Positions 23,366 through 34,901 are shown, counted from the first letter of the stretch. The stretch is DNA of 64,000 bases from Conoideocrella luteorostrata (GCA_032433595.1 JASWJB010000061.1:62001-126000); one strand, 5' to 3'. The notes: generated by a model not told the origin, from the sequence alone. Numbers and translations: made by a program.

Positions 23366-25030
23366 ATGATGGCATTTCAGCTAGTCTTGACAGGCGTAGC
23401 CGCGCTGCTCGTGGCGCTTCTGGTGCGCTCCTTCATCCACCGATGGCAGCTTCGTCAAAAGGCGCGGCAGCGGGGCTGCGAGCCTCCGAACAAATACCCC
23501 CATCGTCTGCCGTGGGGAATAGATCTCTACCGGCTTCATATGGCTGGTGCCAAGAAGGGCCGCTATCACCGACTGAGCGTTGACCTGTTCAACCGCCATG
23601 GACCAACGTACGAGTCTCACCTCTTCGGCACTCGGTACATCAACACGCGAGACACGAAGAATCTGCAGGCTTTTCTTGCAAAAAACTGCGATGACTACGG
23701 TAAAAACGCGACGCAAAGGGCAGCGATGCTGCCGCTCTTAGGCTGGGGCATCCTCTCTTCCGATGGGCCTGAGTGGAAGAAATCGCGGGACTTGGTCAAG
23801 CCGCTATTCAAGCGGGCCGAGGTGGGCGATATTGATCGCGTCGAAAAGTATGTGGACAAGATGATCAAGCTGCTTCCGCGAGATGGTTCCACGGTAGATC
23901 TGGCGCCCATGTTGCAAAAGCTGGTATGTCTTGTGTTTTCCGCCTCTCCGTGGCCATGTGCGCCTGTGAGATACCCACGCCAATGACCCATATGACGGAA
24001 CTGCAGCGTAACTGGCCGTTATCTGACAAAAAAACAACAACAACAATAGGCTATCGATAGTTCAACTGAATTTATATTTGGACACTCACTGAACTGCCTC
24101 GACGATGAAACCGGCAACGCCGACGAGTTCCTGCAAGCCTTCGACCAAGCACTCGCCGGTGCCGGTCGGCGCGGGACTCTTGCTGCCGGTAAACTCATGT
24201 TCCTCTTCAAGCCAGATGACAAGAAGTGGCTGGAAAACTGCAAACGCGTTCATGCATTTGTCGATAGCTGGATTGCCCGCGCTCTCGCCGAGGATCCTGA
24301 CAGCAAGTCAAGCGCCACATCACCTTCACAGCAGCAGCAGCAGCAGCACTACATTCTCGTCAATGAAATGTCCAAGAAGATTAAGGACCCCGTTAGATTG
24401 CGGTCCGAGCTTCTAAATATATTTTCTCCCTCACGAGGCACCACCACCGCCTTAATGTCCAACACTCTATTTTATCTTGCTCGCGCCCCAGCGGTCTGGA
24501 AAGAGCTGCGGCGCCAAGCGCTTGACCTCGGCGACACACCCATTACGTTTGAGGTGCTCAAGACTCTGCATTTATTCCGTTACGCGCTCCAGGAAGCAAT
24601 TCGTCTGCAGGGACCCTCTGGCCAAGTCCATCGGCAGGCGCTACGAGACACTGTTCTGCCACGGGGTGGTGGCCCCGCCGGCGCCTCGCCAATTCTTGTG
24701 CCCAAGGGCACGATTGTTGTGGGAAATAATTACCCAATATACCATGATCCAGAGATCTGGGGGGATGACGTCGAGGAATTTCGGCCGAGCCGGTTTTACG
24801 GCAAGGTGTTGACCTGGGAGTTTGTCCCTTTTCTTGGTGGGCCCAGGATATGCCCAGCCCAGCAGCAAGTGTATACCAACGGCGTGTACCTACTATACAG
24901 GCTGGTCAGGGAGTTTGAGACGCTTGAAAATAGAGACCCATGTCTTGAGTACGTCGAAGAGATGGGTATGTTGTGTCAAAGCCGGAACGGGGTCAAGGTC
25001 GCAGTGCATCGGGCGACAGATAGCGAATAA
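23366..25030 (+). CDS. Cytochrome P450, CYP52-like
   Basis: Exon 1 is 23366-23923 and exon 2 is 24050-25030, 512 aa. The 126-bp intron (GTATGT...CAATAG) joins APMLQKL to AIDSSTEFIFG. The start at 23366 is followed at once by a membrane anchor (AFQLVLTGVAALLVALLVRS); an in-frame ATG at 23309 would add 19 residues. ExxR reads EAIR, the PERF-like segment is FRPSRF, and the heme loop is FLGGPRICPAQQ, the pattern of CYP52/CYP539-type fatty-acid and alkane hydroxylases. The I-helix reads SPSRGTTTALM, with the conserved acid absent. A 6-Gln run (about residue 280) is unusual. It is divergent from UstYa with about 640 bp between starts, so co-regulation is likely. Confidence 0.87.
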
Positions 25031-25341
25031 ATAATCCTTCAATATACAGTGTTTACCAGGCAGCAGCACACAGGGAGTAGGGCGTAGGGTGCATTTATAT
25101 CTCGCACTGCGAGCCTCATGTTGACCTCTTCAGCTACCTAGGAAGAGTATCTACGCGCATCACCACCCGTTTGGGGCAAAAACCTTGCTTATCGCTTCGA
25201 ACTTCGTGCGCTGTGCGCCACCTTACAATGCAGGCGAGCTAGCCAATCCTCCTCTAAAGTCGGCCGAGAATCCAGCAGTGTCTCCATTAGGCAATTGTGC
25301 CTTTTCGTACCACCCAAAGCAGATTTCGGAACATGCTCAAA

Positions 25342-26970
25342 CTAGACTTGCTCATGGTGCCGAGTGCCTGTCGATTGCTGCACGGAGTGGCTAACATGGA
25401 TCTGGCCGGAAGGCACGTCGGCGTGACGATGTTGTCCTGAGCAGCGTAGCTCGTATGCCTCCGCCTCGGCCGAGGCTCCTGTGCTAGGAACAAGGGATGA
25501 CGTCGACGTACGGGACTTAAGGTGCTGCTCCGCATTAGATCGGTTACGAGAGCCTTTGGAGCCCTTGGAGCCCTTTGAGCCCCTCGAGCGGATCGAGGCG
25601 AGGGACACAGCACTGCAGATACTACGCAGGATGGCGTCGGGAGCGACAGAGGCAAATACGAGCCAGATTGAGGGTAAGTTGATAGCAACGAGACTCACGC
25701 CCATTTCCAGTACCCAATAGAATGTTACCCTCGAGATGTACTCTGTTAAATGAGAATCGTTAGTCGGTGGTTCATCGTCCGCAGTCTGCTCATGGGTCTG
25801 TTACTCACGCAGCGGGTCTGTGCTGTGGACGGTTGCCTGGCCCACTAAGTTCGATAAGATCCAGTCAATACATATTATCCGTGGTAGGTACAGCTGCGTG
25901 CGAGTAGGATTGCTTACGATGCACTAGTTGGAGAATAATAACCATGCGAGCGATTGAAGATCCAACGCCACTTTTATATTCGTCAGTATGGCACACGATC
26001 GCAATCATTGTTTGCACGGTGTACAGCAGCTCACATGCAAGCCAAGAGGAAAATGCCTCCTATGGCAAATCTTCTGCTCTTCGTGGTCTGAAGTTCTGTG
26101 ATCTGCGGGACTGTCTGTTAGCACGTTGGAGGCGTTCAGTAATGCACAAAAGTAAAAAAACATACGGGATAGATGGGCAGTACTAAGACCCAGACATCAA
26201 GCAAAAAATCGGAAATAGCATAGCCCTGAAGAAGTGGGTATGAGTAAGTGCAATACTTGAGTTGGGTTCCATCCCAAAGCGCGGACAAATGGCCTTGGCA
26301 CTGGAACGCAATCAAAAGCTCAAATGCCACGAGCCAGAGGAATAGCACGACCAATGTCGCGACAATGGCGCGATGGAGAATTGCTTTACGGCCCGACACG
26401 CAAAAGATGCGCCTGTAGAAGAGAAGGGCGCTGGCTTTTGAGCAAGCAAGACAGAAGAGCGAGGTGAAGTTGAGGCCTAGCTGAGCCTTCACGGAGGGAT
26501 TGCGCCAGTTAGCAAATGTGACAGGACGGGCGGCACGTTAGGTGTGGTTGTGCGAACCTTTGCTGACCGTTCCTTCGTCGCTGCTACTTGTTCCTTTGTC
26601 AAATCTGTGGCGGAATAACCAAAGGCTTTGAGCGACACGCCTTCCCTGGAGTTAGCAGCTACAACATGAGCCCCTCGTACAGGCCATCAGACGGCCGACG
26701 GTCTGCACTCACCGAAATACAGGCATGACGTAGCTCCAATAAAGGCAATCTGCGGTGTTGCCCATTAGAAGCGAGTTCACCGGGGCGGACGGAGAACCGA
26801 AAACATACCAAAGCCGGCAGCGTCATCCAGTCATCCCACAGGATGGGAGCCTTCTGGCGACGCCTCGCGTAAAATCTCAGCATCACTGTTATGAGGCTGA
26901 GCGCCAACAGAACAGAGGCGAGAGCCAGGAGGGCTGATGCCGAACGGTCAGACGGACGATTATCAGACAT
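25342..26970 (-). CDS. Pth11-like seven-transmembrane (rhodopsin-domain) protein
   Basis: Eight exons on the minus strand (26970-26809, 26749-26713, 26640-26558, 26486-26166, 26102-26035, 25970-25925, 25893-25809, 25742-25342) keep phase and give 400 aa. The N-terminal helix (ALLALASVLLALSLITVML), WDDW loop, central LACSKASALLFYRRIF helix and later helices have the order of fungal rhodopsin-domain/Pth11-type proteins. The C-tail is cytoplasmic, hydrophilic, and carries three GSK repeats. Such proteins are plasma-membrane receptors or sensors. Donors GTTCGC (intron 3) and GTGCAT (intron 6) are weak, so those exon edges are less certain. A decayed relative lies at 11.3 kb. Confidence 0.72.
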
Positions 26971-27987
26971 GCTGGATTAAGACTCTGGGGAAACCATGCC
27001 GCAGGGAAAGGAAGAAGAAGATTCCTCAGAGCAGGACGGTGGAATTGCCCCCCTCCCAACCCCCCCAAAAAAAAAAATATGCTGTCACGGGTCACCAGCA
27101 GGGTCGCGAGCAAGATTTCTAGGTTCGCGCAAAGCTCGTTTACCAGACAAGATCTCATACACAGATACACGTACAGAGCAGTCGTACGCTCCAGTTTTGG
27201 CTCTTGAACCAGCTTGCTCGGGTTGCAATTTGCCGCTGGAGTGTCGGGGGCCAAATCGACAACGCAATCCGTGGCAAGCCACGTCCATGCGATTCCACAT
27301 GCGCCGGGCGCAGCTACAGCATGACCTCGCCGAATTGGTGGCATTAGTGTCGCATACAGCAGGGCGTGACTCTATTGTGAGAGGGTGACGGTGTGGTCTT
27401 ACTGTGGGGTAATTCCGGGCGACGTCACCCGCACGCTGACTAGTTCCGCACCGTGCGCGAATCCCAAGCCACCACCCCGTCGTCCAAAAGCCACCCGCAC
27501 CAGAAGCCCTGCTAGGCTGGTCCGGCACGATTAGCCAGAAAGACCCTTGCTTAAGATTTGCTGAGCATTGCCGTCTGCCTCGTATGCCGCGTGGGACAGC
27601 CAATTCGGCGCAGACAAAAAAGGGGTCGCGAGGGTGGTCGCGGGCAGGCAAAGAACACGCCGTTGACTGGGAATGACAATTGTGTTCGGCTTTAAATATC
27701 TTTGGAACATCTAAAATATAAGGTAGCTTTGTTGCTGCGGAGTGTGCGATGCTTGGGTAGTGGATGTAACACTCTCTTGCGACGATCAGCCAATGAAGCG
27801 AATTGCCGCACTGCAAATGTCGTCTGGCACCTCTCCTCGCTCTCTTGGGTGGCTCGATGCAACGCTTGTGTAGTATTAATGCATGTCCAAGTAATAAGCC
27901 GGCACTCCTAATGGCGTGTGTGGTGCTAGGGATTATGATACAAGCGACACTAGAGTATGCGGCCGGGTTCTAGTACCAGCACTACAT
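26971..27987. other. Intergenic, no convincing gene
   Basis: A 243-codon minus frame (27085-27816) is open, but it is Arg/Cys/Pro-rich, has no motif and uses rare codons. I treat it as chance in GC-rich DNA. The promoter of the 7TM gene should be at its left edge. Confidence 0.4.
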
Positions 27988-28445
27988 GGCTTAAATCTCG
28001 GAATACGTACATACATGAAATAGCTAATCTAACGAAGAGGTTGAATGGTTTCAATCTCGGAAGACGTATAGCCATTAAATATCGCAAGTCAATCTGACGA
28101 GTGAGACAAAAAAGCTCAAATCAGAAGACATACAGGCTACAAGAGACATCAGATATCGTTAGTCAGTTAATAAGCATGGTAAAAGGTCTAAATCTCGCAA
28201 GACTTACAGGCTACCAGAAGCATCAGATACCGCAAGTCAATCTAACTAGCTCGCTGAAAAGGTTCGAATCTCGGAAGACGTACAGGCATCTGACGAGCTC
28301 GTTGAAAAAGCTTAAATGTCGGAAGACGTACAGGCGCTGCAAGGAGCATCAGATCGCAGGTCAATCTGACGAGCTCATTGAAAGGTTTAAATGTCGGAAG
28401 ACGTACAGGCGTTCAAGAAGCATCGAATCAATCAGATATCGTGAG
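27988..28445. repeat. Degenerate ~75-bp minisatellite
   Basis: Six or more imperfect units share ctcggaagacgtacaggc, agcatcagatatcgcaagtc and aatctgacgagctcgttgaa. Some units are truncated, so spacing varies. A plus-strand frame (28101-28454) merely reads through it. Confidence 0.75.
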
Positions 28446-28636
28446 GCAAGATAACTAAGACGATCTCTTTGATGATGGGATTGTGGGCCGCAATTTAATT
28501 CAGCCAGGAAGACTTCCAGGAAGACGGTTATAATGGAGCGGTCGGCAGAGGAGAAAAGTCGGCACTTGAGAGAGGAAAGTCAGCACTCGGCAGAGGGAAA
28601 AAGTTAGCACTTAGGAGAGAGAAGACTCAGCTGCTA

Positions 28637-28755
28637 ATGATGCTGCCCCTGCTGATGATGATGATGATGCTACCGCTGCTGCTGCTGATGCCGCCGCCGC
28701 CGCTGATGATGATGATGCCGCTACTGATGCTGCTAATGATGATAATGATGATGGC
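28637..28755. repeat. GAT/GCT trinucleotide-rich low-complexity tract
   Basis: Runs of gatgatgat and gctgctgct with gccgccgcc keep both strands open (Met/Leu-rich on plus, Ser/Ala-rich on minus). The frames through it (plus 28637-28987, minus 28611-29126) are compositional artefacts. Confidence 0.7.
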
Positions 28756-29039
28756 CACAGGTCAGGATTCAGGTCAGGAATCTGGTCAGGAAGACGGTCA
28801 CGGTAGTAGCGGTCGGGAGGGGGAAAAGTCAGCCGATGATCATGGTGCCGCCGCTTCCGATGATGATGCCGTTGCTGCCCACGCAAGAAACGCAAGAGTA
28901 GCCTTTCCCACCAGGCAGATGTCAGATCTGGGCCAGTGCCCAAGGTGCAAAAGCAGGGCTTGGTCAGGACCAGCGATACGGGGTTGAAGTAACACAAGAG
29001 TAACACAACAACAGCACAGCACAGCCATAACCAGCGGGA

Positions 29040-29165
29040 AAAGCTAAAAGCTCCACTTCCTTTCTTGAACGGGATCCTGAGCTGTGGCCGCTTTAACCTG
29101 CTTAGCCCCTGAGCCGCCCTAAGCAACCCTGAGCATTCCTGAGCTGCTCTGAGTTATTGCAAGTT
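29040..29165 (-). repeat. Dispersed 'ctcagg' repeat, copy 2
   Basis: This is the inverted copy of 7742-7880. It abuts the left end of an LTR (29227), which suggests the repeat is part of, or a hotspot for, retroelement insertion. Confidence 0.6.
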
Positions 29166-29226
29166 ATGCCAAGTTCTAAGAGTACACGTAGCCCTGGGTT
29201 CGCGTGGCCCTCTATGGAGCCGTCTT

Positions 29227-29716
29227 TGTCACGATGTGAGCAGCCATGGAAAATCTAAGCAGTGGAATTGTCCTTGTATTCTAGCTATTCTGACAAGGAA
29301 TTCTACATCTTTTACACTGCAATTCTATTTGTGCATTTATAATCATCCGATTCATAAGCAGCTTTGGAATCAACTGATTATCAGCATATTTGCCACCTTT
29401 GTCAGCAGCTTCATAAGCAGCTAATTCTTGACATTCTTCAAGGAACGCGATGCGATTCACCAACAATTCGAGTGAACCCAAGGTGAATTACGTACTATAT
29501 AATCACCACCTATTTGCACTCTTTAAAATAGATAGATAGTTAGTCTTCAACAACGATCTTCATCTGAATACATTGTTCACTTAAATATCAACTGGTTACG
29601 ATCTACGATCTATCACCAACGTGACACCAACTCAATTGCTCAGACCGACGTCCTGTAATATCTGCCGAAAATAAATCTAGGCTAGATTTATCCTTACACC
29701 AATCACGACCGTCACA
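29227..29716 (+). repeat. Solo LTR-like element (490 bp)
   Basis: It starts TGTCACGATG and ends CCGTCACA, followed by tggtggattcccacgc, which looks like a primer-binding site. Its 5' end is repeated at 34902 and its 3' half at 5455-5791. A second LTR and a clear target duplication are missing, so it is solo or truncated. Confidence 0.6.
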
Positions 29717-30188
29717 TGGTGGATTCCCACGCTACCCTACCCTATGCTTGTGCGTGCTTTTGCGCCAACACATTATTACTACTACTAAGTTAGCTGAAAT
29801 GGTGTGCTTATCTTCGTTATCATTGCATATGCATTGCAAGTGACGCACCAAGCGTTGGCAGTGGCTGGGCTACGAACTGTTTAAGGGGGCCAGGACACAA
29901 AACAGGACATAGAGAAATCAAGAACTTGTGCTTCATCTGATGATTACTCAATCACGCTGTGCATGACCTGAATAAGTGCCCTATTCAATCGCAAATAGCT
30001 TTCTCTTTATTTTCCAACATTTCTCCTGCCCAATTGCGAATAGTTGCTTCCAACAATTAAAAAGGCCGGGACATAAGAGGGTCGCGATAAAGAACCCACA
30101 GACTAATCAACATGTTCCGGTAGTTTCTCAATCATGTTTTGCACTAACTAAACTCCTGCGCTTTTCCTCGTCATATTCCAAAGACAGG
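29717..30188. other. Spacer, no gene seen
   Basis: This stretch holds the presumed retroelement leader fragment just right of the LTR and the 3' flank of the minus-strand secreted-protein gene. No motif-bearing frame is present. Confidence 0.4.
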
Positions 30189-30637
30189 TTATCTGTCTTC
30201 AACCTCGCCCGCTCCAATGTCCAACACCCTAGGGACGGCGATTGTACACGTATCATTGCGGTTCTGGCCTTTGTTTTCACAACCATGAATGCAGAATGCT
30301 GTCGAGGAAATTTCACCATTTGGCCCTGAGCATATGAACAAAAGATCCTCAGTGAATTGGGGCCTATAACGATATTCAAACATTGACCCATGAAGTGCCT
30401 TGCTAATGTCGTCAACGTAATTTCCTATGTATTAAAGCTTAGCTTTAACGCATCCCCATAGTAGGTGCTGTGAACAGTTTTCACTTTTGGACCTACGCTA
30501 TATCTCTCTGGAAGTAACATACCTTTTTGAAGAAGTGATGAACCGCAATACTGAAGCCCTTCTCTGCAATTTGCTGCAAAGACAGTTGGGGAGACTCCAG
30601 CTAGAGCAAAAAGCGAAAGATAAGCTGCTCGGGTCAT
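30189..30637 (-). CDS. Small secreted cysteine-containing protein (effector-like)
   Basis: Two exons on the minus strand, 30637-30523 and 30424-30189, give 116 aa. The 98-bp intron (GTATGT...ACATAG) joins SSLLQK to GNYVDDI. A signal peptide (MTRAAYLSLFALAGVSPTVFA) ends near residue 21. The mature part begins ANCREGLQYCG and has six Cys, as three pairs plausible for disulfides (NC, YC; IC, FC; GC, TC). The 'C-x5-YCGSSLL-x3-NY' start is a layout seen in many uncharacterised fungal small secreted proteins. It is probably an extracellular effector or antimicrobial-type protein. It lies among retroelement remnants, a common location for effector genes. Confidence 0.72.
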
Positions 30638-31344
30638 GGTTAAATCCGAGCCAATGTTTGTTTAAAATAACAATAGTTAGCTTCGGAAGGATAAGTATGT
30701 GAACAGGAATTAAAATCAATGAATACAGTTGACTCTCTGGTTGCTAAATCTCTCCCGGAGTCCACCTATTTATACAACCCGCGATAGCCAGCTACTCTCC
30801 CCGCCCCCCTTTCCGTGTAGGCTCGGGCAACTGATCACGAACTACAATGCCCTGCAAGTTTAACCCTGCTTTCTAACACGTATCGCGGTCGATCTCGTTT
30901 CGTGCTGTGCCGGCATCTACTGCTTGATGAGCCATGTTGCGGTTTCTGCCAGTCGGCAAGGGGAATCATCCCTGCATCACCACGTGCACATCAGATATCC
31001 TTGTCATTTCCATAGCGCTTACTAGTAACTAAATGGCTGCATATGGTGGCGAGATGACTAACAAGAGGTCAAAGACAGAGTCAGACCATTTAAAAACTTC
31101 AACATGTCTTTCGGACCGAATAGCTTAGACATCAGTCGATTTTTTGTAAAAAGATCACCTACAGCGCAGGTAAAATAATGCTAACCCACAGTGGAGCTGC
31201 ATTTTGTCGCTCCAGATGTGGACCTTAAACCGGCAGATACAAAACCACATATCATCTGGTGTGGTCCGCACAATGGGCTCATCGGCAGATACTCAATGAC
31301 AGCAAAGAACACGTATACAATAGTATATTACTTAATAAATGTGA
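30638..31344. other. Spacer with possible gene fragment
   Basis: Promoter sequence of the secreted protein occupies the left side. Near 31104 a short ATG frame (MSFGPNSLDISRFF) ends in an intron-like gtaaaa...cacag, but no continuation is convincing. The right side is truncated by an LTR remnant. Confidence 0.3.
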
Positions 31345-31600
31345 GCAGCTATAATCATCTAATGCGTGTAGTGGAATGTTGTTCTTGATTTCTATCTAAT
31401 TTAGAGAGGAAGTTGACCGCTATTTATACATAAACTCCCTCTCACGACGCCGCCAATCTAGGATTTCCATCAAACCTGTTAAGGCCATCCAATTCGACAA
31501 TTTCCTATTGTGCCTATTCATCTTGTGTGGAAGGATTCTGTGGCTGCCGCTAGTCTCCTATTGAAGCTATTCACAAATACTGTGGCTTCTGGCTAGTCTT
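31345..31600. repeat. LTR-type repeat remnant, copy A
   Basis: It aligns with 53800-54035 through tgagcagct, the ttcttgatttcta block, atctaggattt/atctaggactc and the cctattcat region. The divergence is high, with many C/T differences. It is related to the LTR family at 29227 by its shared left-end motif. Confidence 0.55.
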
Positions 31601-32357
31601 TCAGCTCTATTCAGCTCTATTTCAGCCCTTCTATTGTGTTCATGAATGTGGCTCATCCTGTTCATCGCCGCTGTACAACAGCACAAAGGTCTTCAATTCG
31701 CGATATAACTATAATACGAGGCATTTATCCCTGTGAGATTACTAACTTACTACGCCTTCAGCACCTAAATCTCCTTATTACAGAAAAGGACATTATTAAT
31801 GAGCGTTAATTAGTTTGTCGAGAAGCTCTCGGAATATATACAGGCACACCACGATTCTGAAAGTCCTTAGAAGACAAAGGGCATCGCCATAGCATTAAAT
31901 TCCACATATCTTTGCATGTTATAAGTGCTTTACATGATTGTACAAGAACTAACTAAAGCTTAGGCGTAGGTGGAACTGGCTTAGGACATGCTTAGGAAGC
32001 GAAGTATAGCTCCCTGAGCTCACCTGAGAAGTGCTTGAGCAGTGCCTGAGTAGCGCCTGAGTAGCGCCTGAGTAGCGCCTGAGAAATGCCTAAGCGAGGA
32101 TAACTGAAAGCGGCAACGTAAGATTGTAGTTTTTCCCGCATAATACACTTTCCTTAAGAGGCAAAGTTTTGGCCCACCCTATGCCACTGTTTTCCAGTAC
32201 AAGATCTCTATATAGTTCTCTGCCCTATTATATCGTTCATTATTGCATAGTATCCCGGGTCTACACCTGCTGCTGATTCTACCTGGCGGGTCGTGTTACT
32301 AATATTGTACAATTGACGGCTAGAACCCAGTTCTGGCCATCCTTTATCGGGACCAGC
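31601..32357. other. Spacer with cctgagtagcg repeats
   Basis: At 31980-32100 the unit cctgagtagcg recurs several times, related to the dispersed repeat at 7.8 and 29.1 kb. No gene is seen. Confidence 0.45.
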
Positions 32358-33821
32358 CTATGAATCTTTTATAAATTTAGCCCATGCTGTTTGCAAAAAA
32401 TCTGCTGGTATCGATTTGATCAGGCGTGGCAGCCCCGAAAGATCCGTTAAGAGAGTATGTTCCGAACTATAGCAACGTCGAGCCAGCGATATGGGCTCGC
32501 GACCAACTGAAGAATGGGACACATTGATACTTACAACAAGTCGCATCTCGCTGCCATGATAAGTCCCTGCACTGGGAAATAATTCCAAGTTTTCGAACAC
32601 AGCTTCATACATGTATCTCCATACGGGATACCCTGCGTCCGCCGCGACGTTTGCTAGCTGCGAGGCGGGACAAAGAAACACGGCGTCTGTTAAGCTTTTT
32701 CAAGCGCCTTTAATAAGAGCATACCGCTCAGAACAGTGCTTAAAATTGGCACTACGCCAGGAGCACGTCTCAAGAACTGCGTGAGAGCCGAATTGACTTC
32801 ATCATAGTTGTTGTCAACACCGGTAGTGTATGGTATGAATGATCCTTCGTCTTTATTCGTCCCGATGATCCACGGGACTCTTGCAGCGGTGCCTTTCATA
32901 ATTAGAGGGCATATGTCTAGCGGAAAGGTTGCCCCATCTTCGAAGGGACAAAATCGGATGGACCTGTTCTCGCTAGTTGATTTCAATTCTAATGCAGGCT
33001 TGTCCCGCACGCAATGTAGCTGGTCTTCTGTATTGAAGCAGCCAACAGCAGCCGAGAGACGTGCCCATGCAGTTCCGATACTATAGTCTCGTGCCCCGAG
33101 CGAGATGTTCGTGCAGACGGCAGTCTTGGATTGCATGATGGCGGCGCGGAAAGGAACCGGGTTTGGTGGGTTACTGATTAGTGACCGGACAGAGAAGCCG
33201 CCAGCAGATTCACCCATCACAGTCACTTTGGATGGATCACCACCGAGCTGCTTAATGTTATCTTGCACCCATCGCAATGTTAGGCGCTGGTCACGGAAGC
33301 CTATATTTTTATTTTGCAAAGGGATTTGAGGACTTCCAGAGAATCCAAACACTGCAAGTGTAGAGATATTGGTTAGTATCACTCCTTTAAGGGCGGTACC
33401 TCCTGGGTTTGATGAGTTATGAGGACTTGCAGTTTGTGCGATAGTTGTGTGACACAACGATAACGTCTTGATGGTACGCAAAAGAACTCCCATCGTACAC
33501 TAACAAGCTCCCACCACCAGGCTCGAGGTTTCCGCCAAATATCCAAAATAGCACTGGCTTACGATCGCTGGACTTCGTTTCGGGTGGTACAAACACGTTT
33601 AGATACATGCAATCCTCACTCTCTTCTGGCGGCGGCCTTCCTGGGTCGTTGTATAATTTTTTTAAACGACCTTTCACATTTTCGATCGCCGGAAACTGTT
33701 GAATACAAATCGGTTTTTGTTTGTGCGCTTTCAGATGAATATCCCATGTCGCCGGTGGCTCAGCAAGAGCAAACCTTTTCGGAGGAGAGGAAGCAAACAG
33801 AATGCCGAGGTACTGCGTCAC
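32358..33821 (-). pseudogene. Type-B carboxylesterase/lipase with a 3' frameshift
   Basis: Minus-strand exons are 33821(?)-33431, 33351-32725, 32686-32535 and 32466-32358. The family landmarks are SEDCMYLNVFVP, the nucleophile elbow VMGESAGG (Ser), NKDEGS (Glu) and TYHGSE (His), so the catalytic triad is complete. The first intron is GC-AG (GCAAGT...TTGCAG), the second is only 38 bp (GTATGC...TTAACAG), and the third is GTAAGT...TATAG. In the last exon a run of six T shifts the frame, replacing the expected tail ending QTAWAKFIKDS with a short stop; with five T it would read through. The N-terminal exon was not found, so start and secretion signal are unknown. It is either a near-intact gene, a sequencing slip or a young pseudogene. 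Confidence 0.7.
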
Positions 33822-34901
33822 TGCCGCAGTGGTTAACCCTCGGTTGCACCTAAATATTTTTTCCTCACGTCATGTTTGGCTCGCGTGCTGTGGAAATGTA
33901 TGTGCGCTAGGTAGCTTCGGTAATAAGGCGTTGTTGGTCTACAACAAAGCTGGTTTCCGGCTCCACATTCCCGAGGTCAAAATGCATTTCGCCTTGATTT
34001 TATGGACAACGACTAAGCGGAGTTACTAAAAGGGAATGGAAGCTACAACTGTCTGTCTCCTGTGAAGCTATCCCACTTAAATGATGGAAAATGTGTATTT
34101 CCCCAGACGTCAAGGCAATGCGTTTGCCACCCTTGAGCTACCCGACTTGGACTGTAGTTGAACTTGCCAGTATGTGTCGGAATCTTGCACCCAAGAAGCA
34201 ATTCAAATCAGGGAGTTTAGCATCCCAATAGCTGTTATAAAAACGTCCGTGATGGTCTGTTTCGGACGGGCTGAAATCGATTAATTTATGCTCTTCTTCA
34301 TACTCCTTACGCCCCGAGTACCCGCTAACCTACAGCCATAGCGTCATTAGTTACCGGCCAATCCTACCGAAAAGTCGATCAAAATGGCTCCTAATTAATC
34401 TAACCACCTCCTTTCGACATAACCAGGCCAGAATCGTTAGCCAACACGGAGAATACCTACGGTGTTAGATCGATACATGGGCTACGACCTATAGAAGCGC
34501 ATAAATCTGTGGAGTTTTCCAATGCGCTAAAACCGGAGCCCCAAGCGTTTTAATGCGAAAATAGTTCTATAAAACAGATGGCATCCAAACGAGGTTGCCC
34601 TGACTAAGGGTGTCGTTCCAAAAAGCGAGGAGATGACAACTGTTTTGTGAGTATAGGGTAGTTTTCATGCAATCAAATGTCTTGCAGCATGAAAAAGCGA
34701 GTCCGAAAAGTCACTGCGGCTAATAACTCTGACAGGGTAAATTCGCCGGGTTGAAGGGAGGCTAGCAGAAATCAAATTAACTTAATGTTTTAAAAAAAAT
34801 TGTTGTCCCTCATGGACTTTTGTGGTGATAGAAAAACACATTAAATGCCGGCTGTACCCTGCCGGAGAACATTGACCAACAATACCAAGTTTACAGTAAT
34901 G
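33822..34901. other. Upstream region of the carboxylesterase
   Basis: The missing first exon should lie on the left; a candidate minus Met near 33981 is not confirmed. The stretch 34593-34785 is duplicated at 36432-36625. Confidence 0.35.

Noticed and set aside
27085..27816. 243-codon minus ORF
   Set aside because: It is Arg/Cys/Pro-rich with no domain, signal or splice support; typical chance frame in GC-rich DNA.
27988..28445. Repeats considered as a CRISPR array
   Set aside because: Units are about 75 bp, degenerate and contiguous with no unique spacers, and the DNA is clearly fungal.
28611..29126. 171-codon minus ORF and 116-codon plus ORF
   Set aside because: Both run through a GAT/GCT simple repeat; composition is an artefact.
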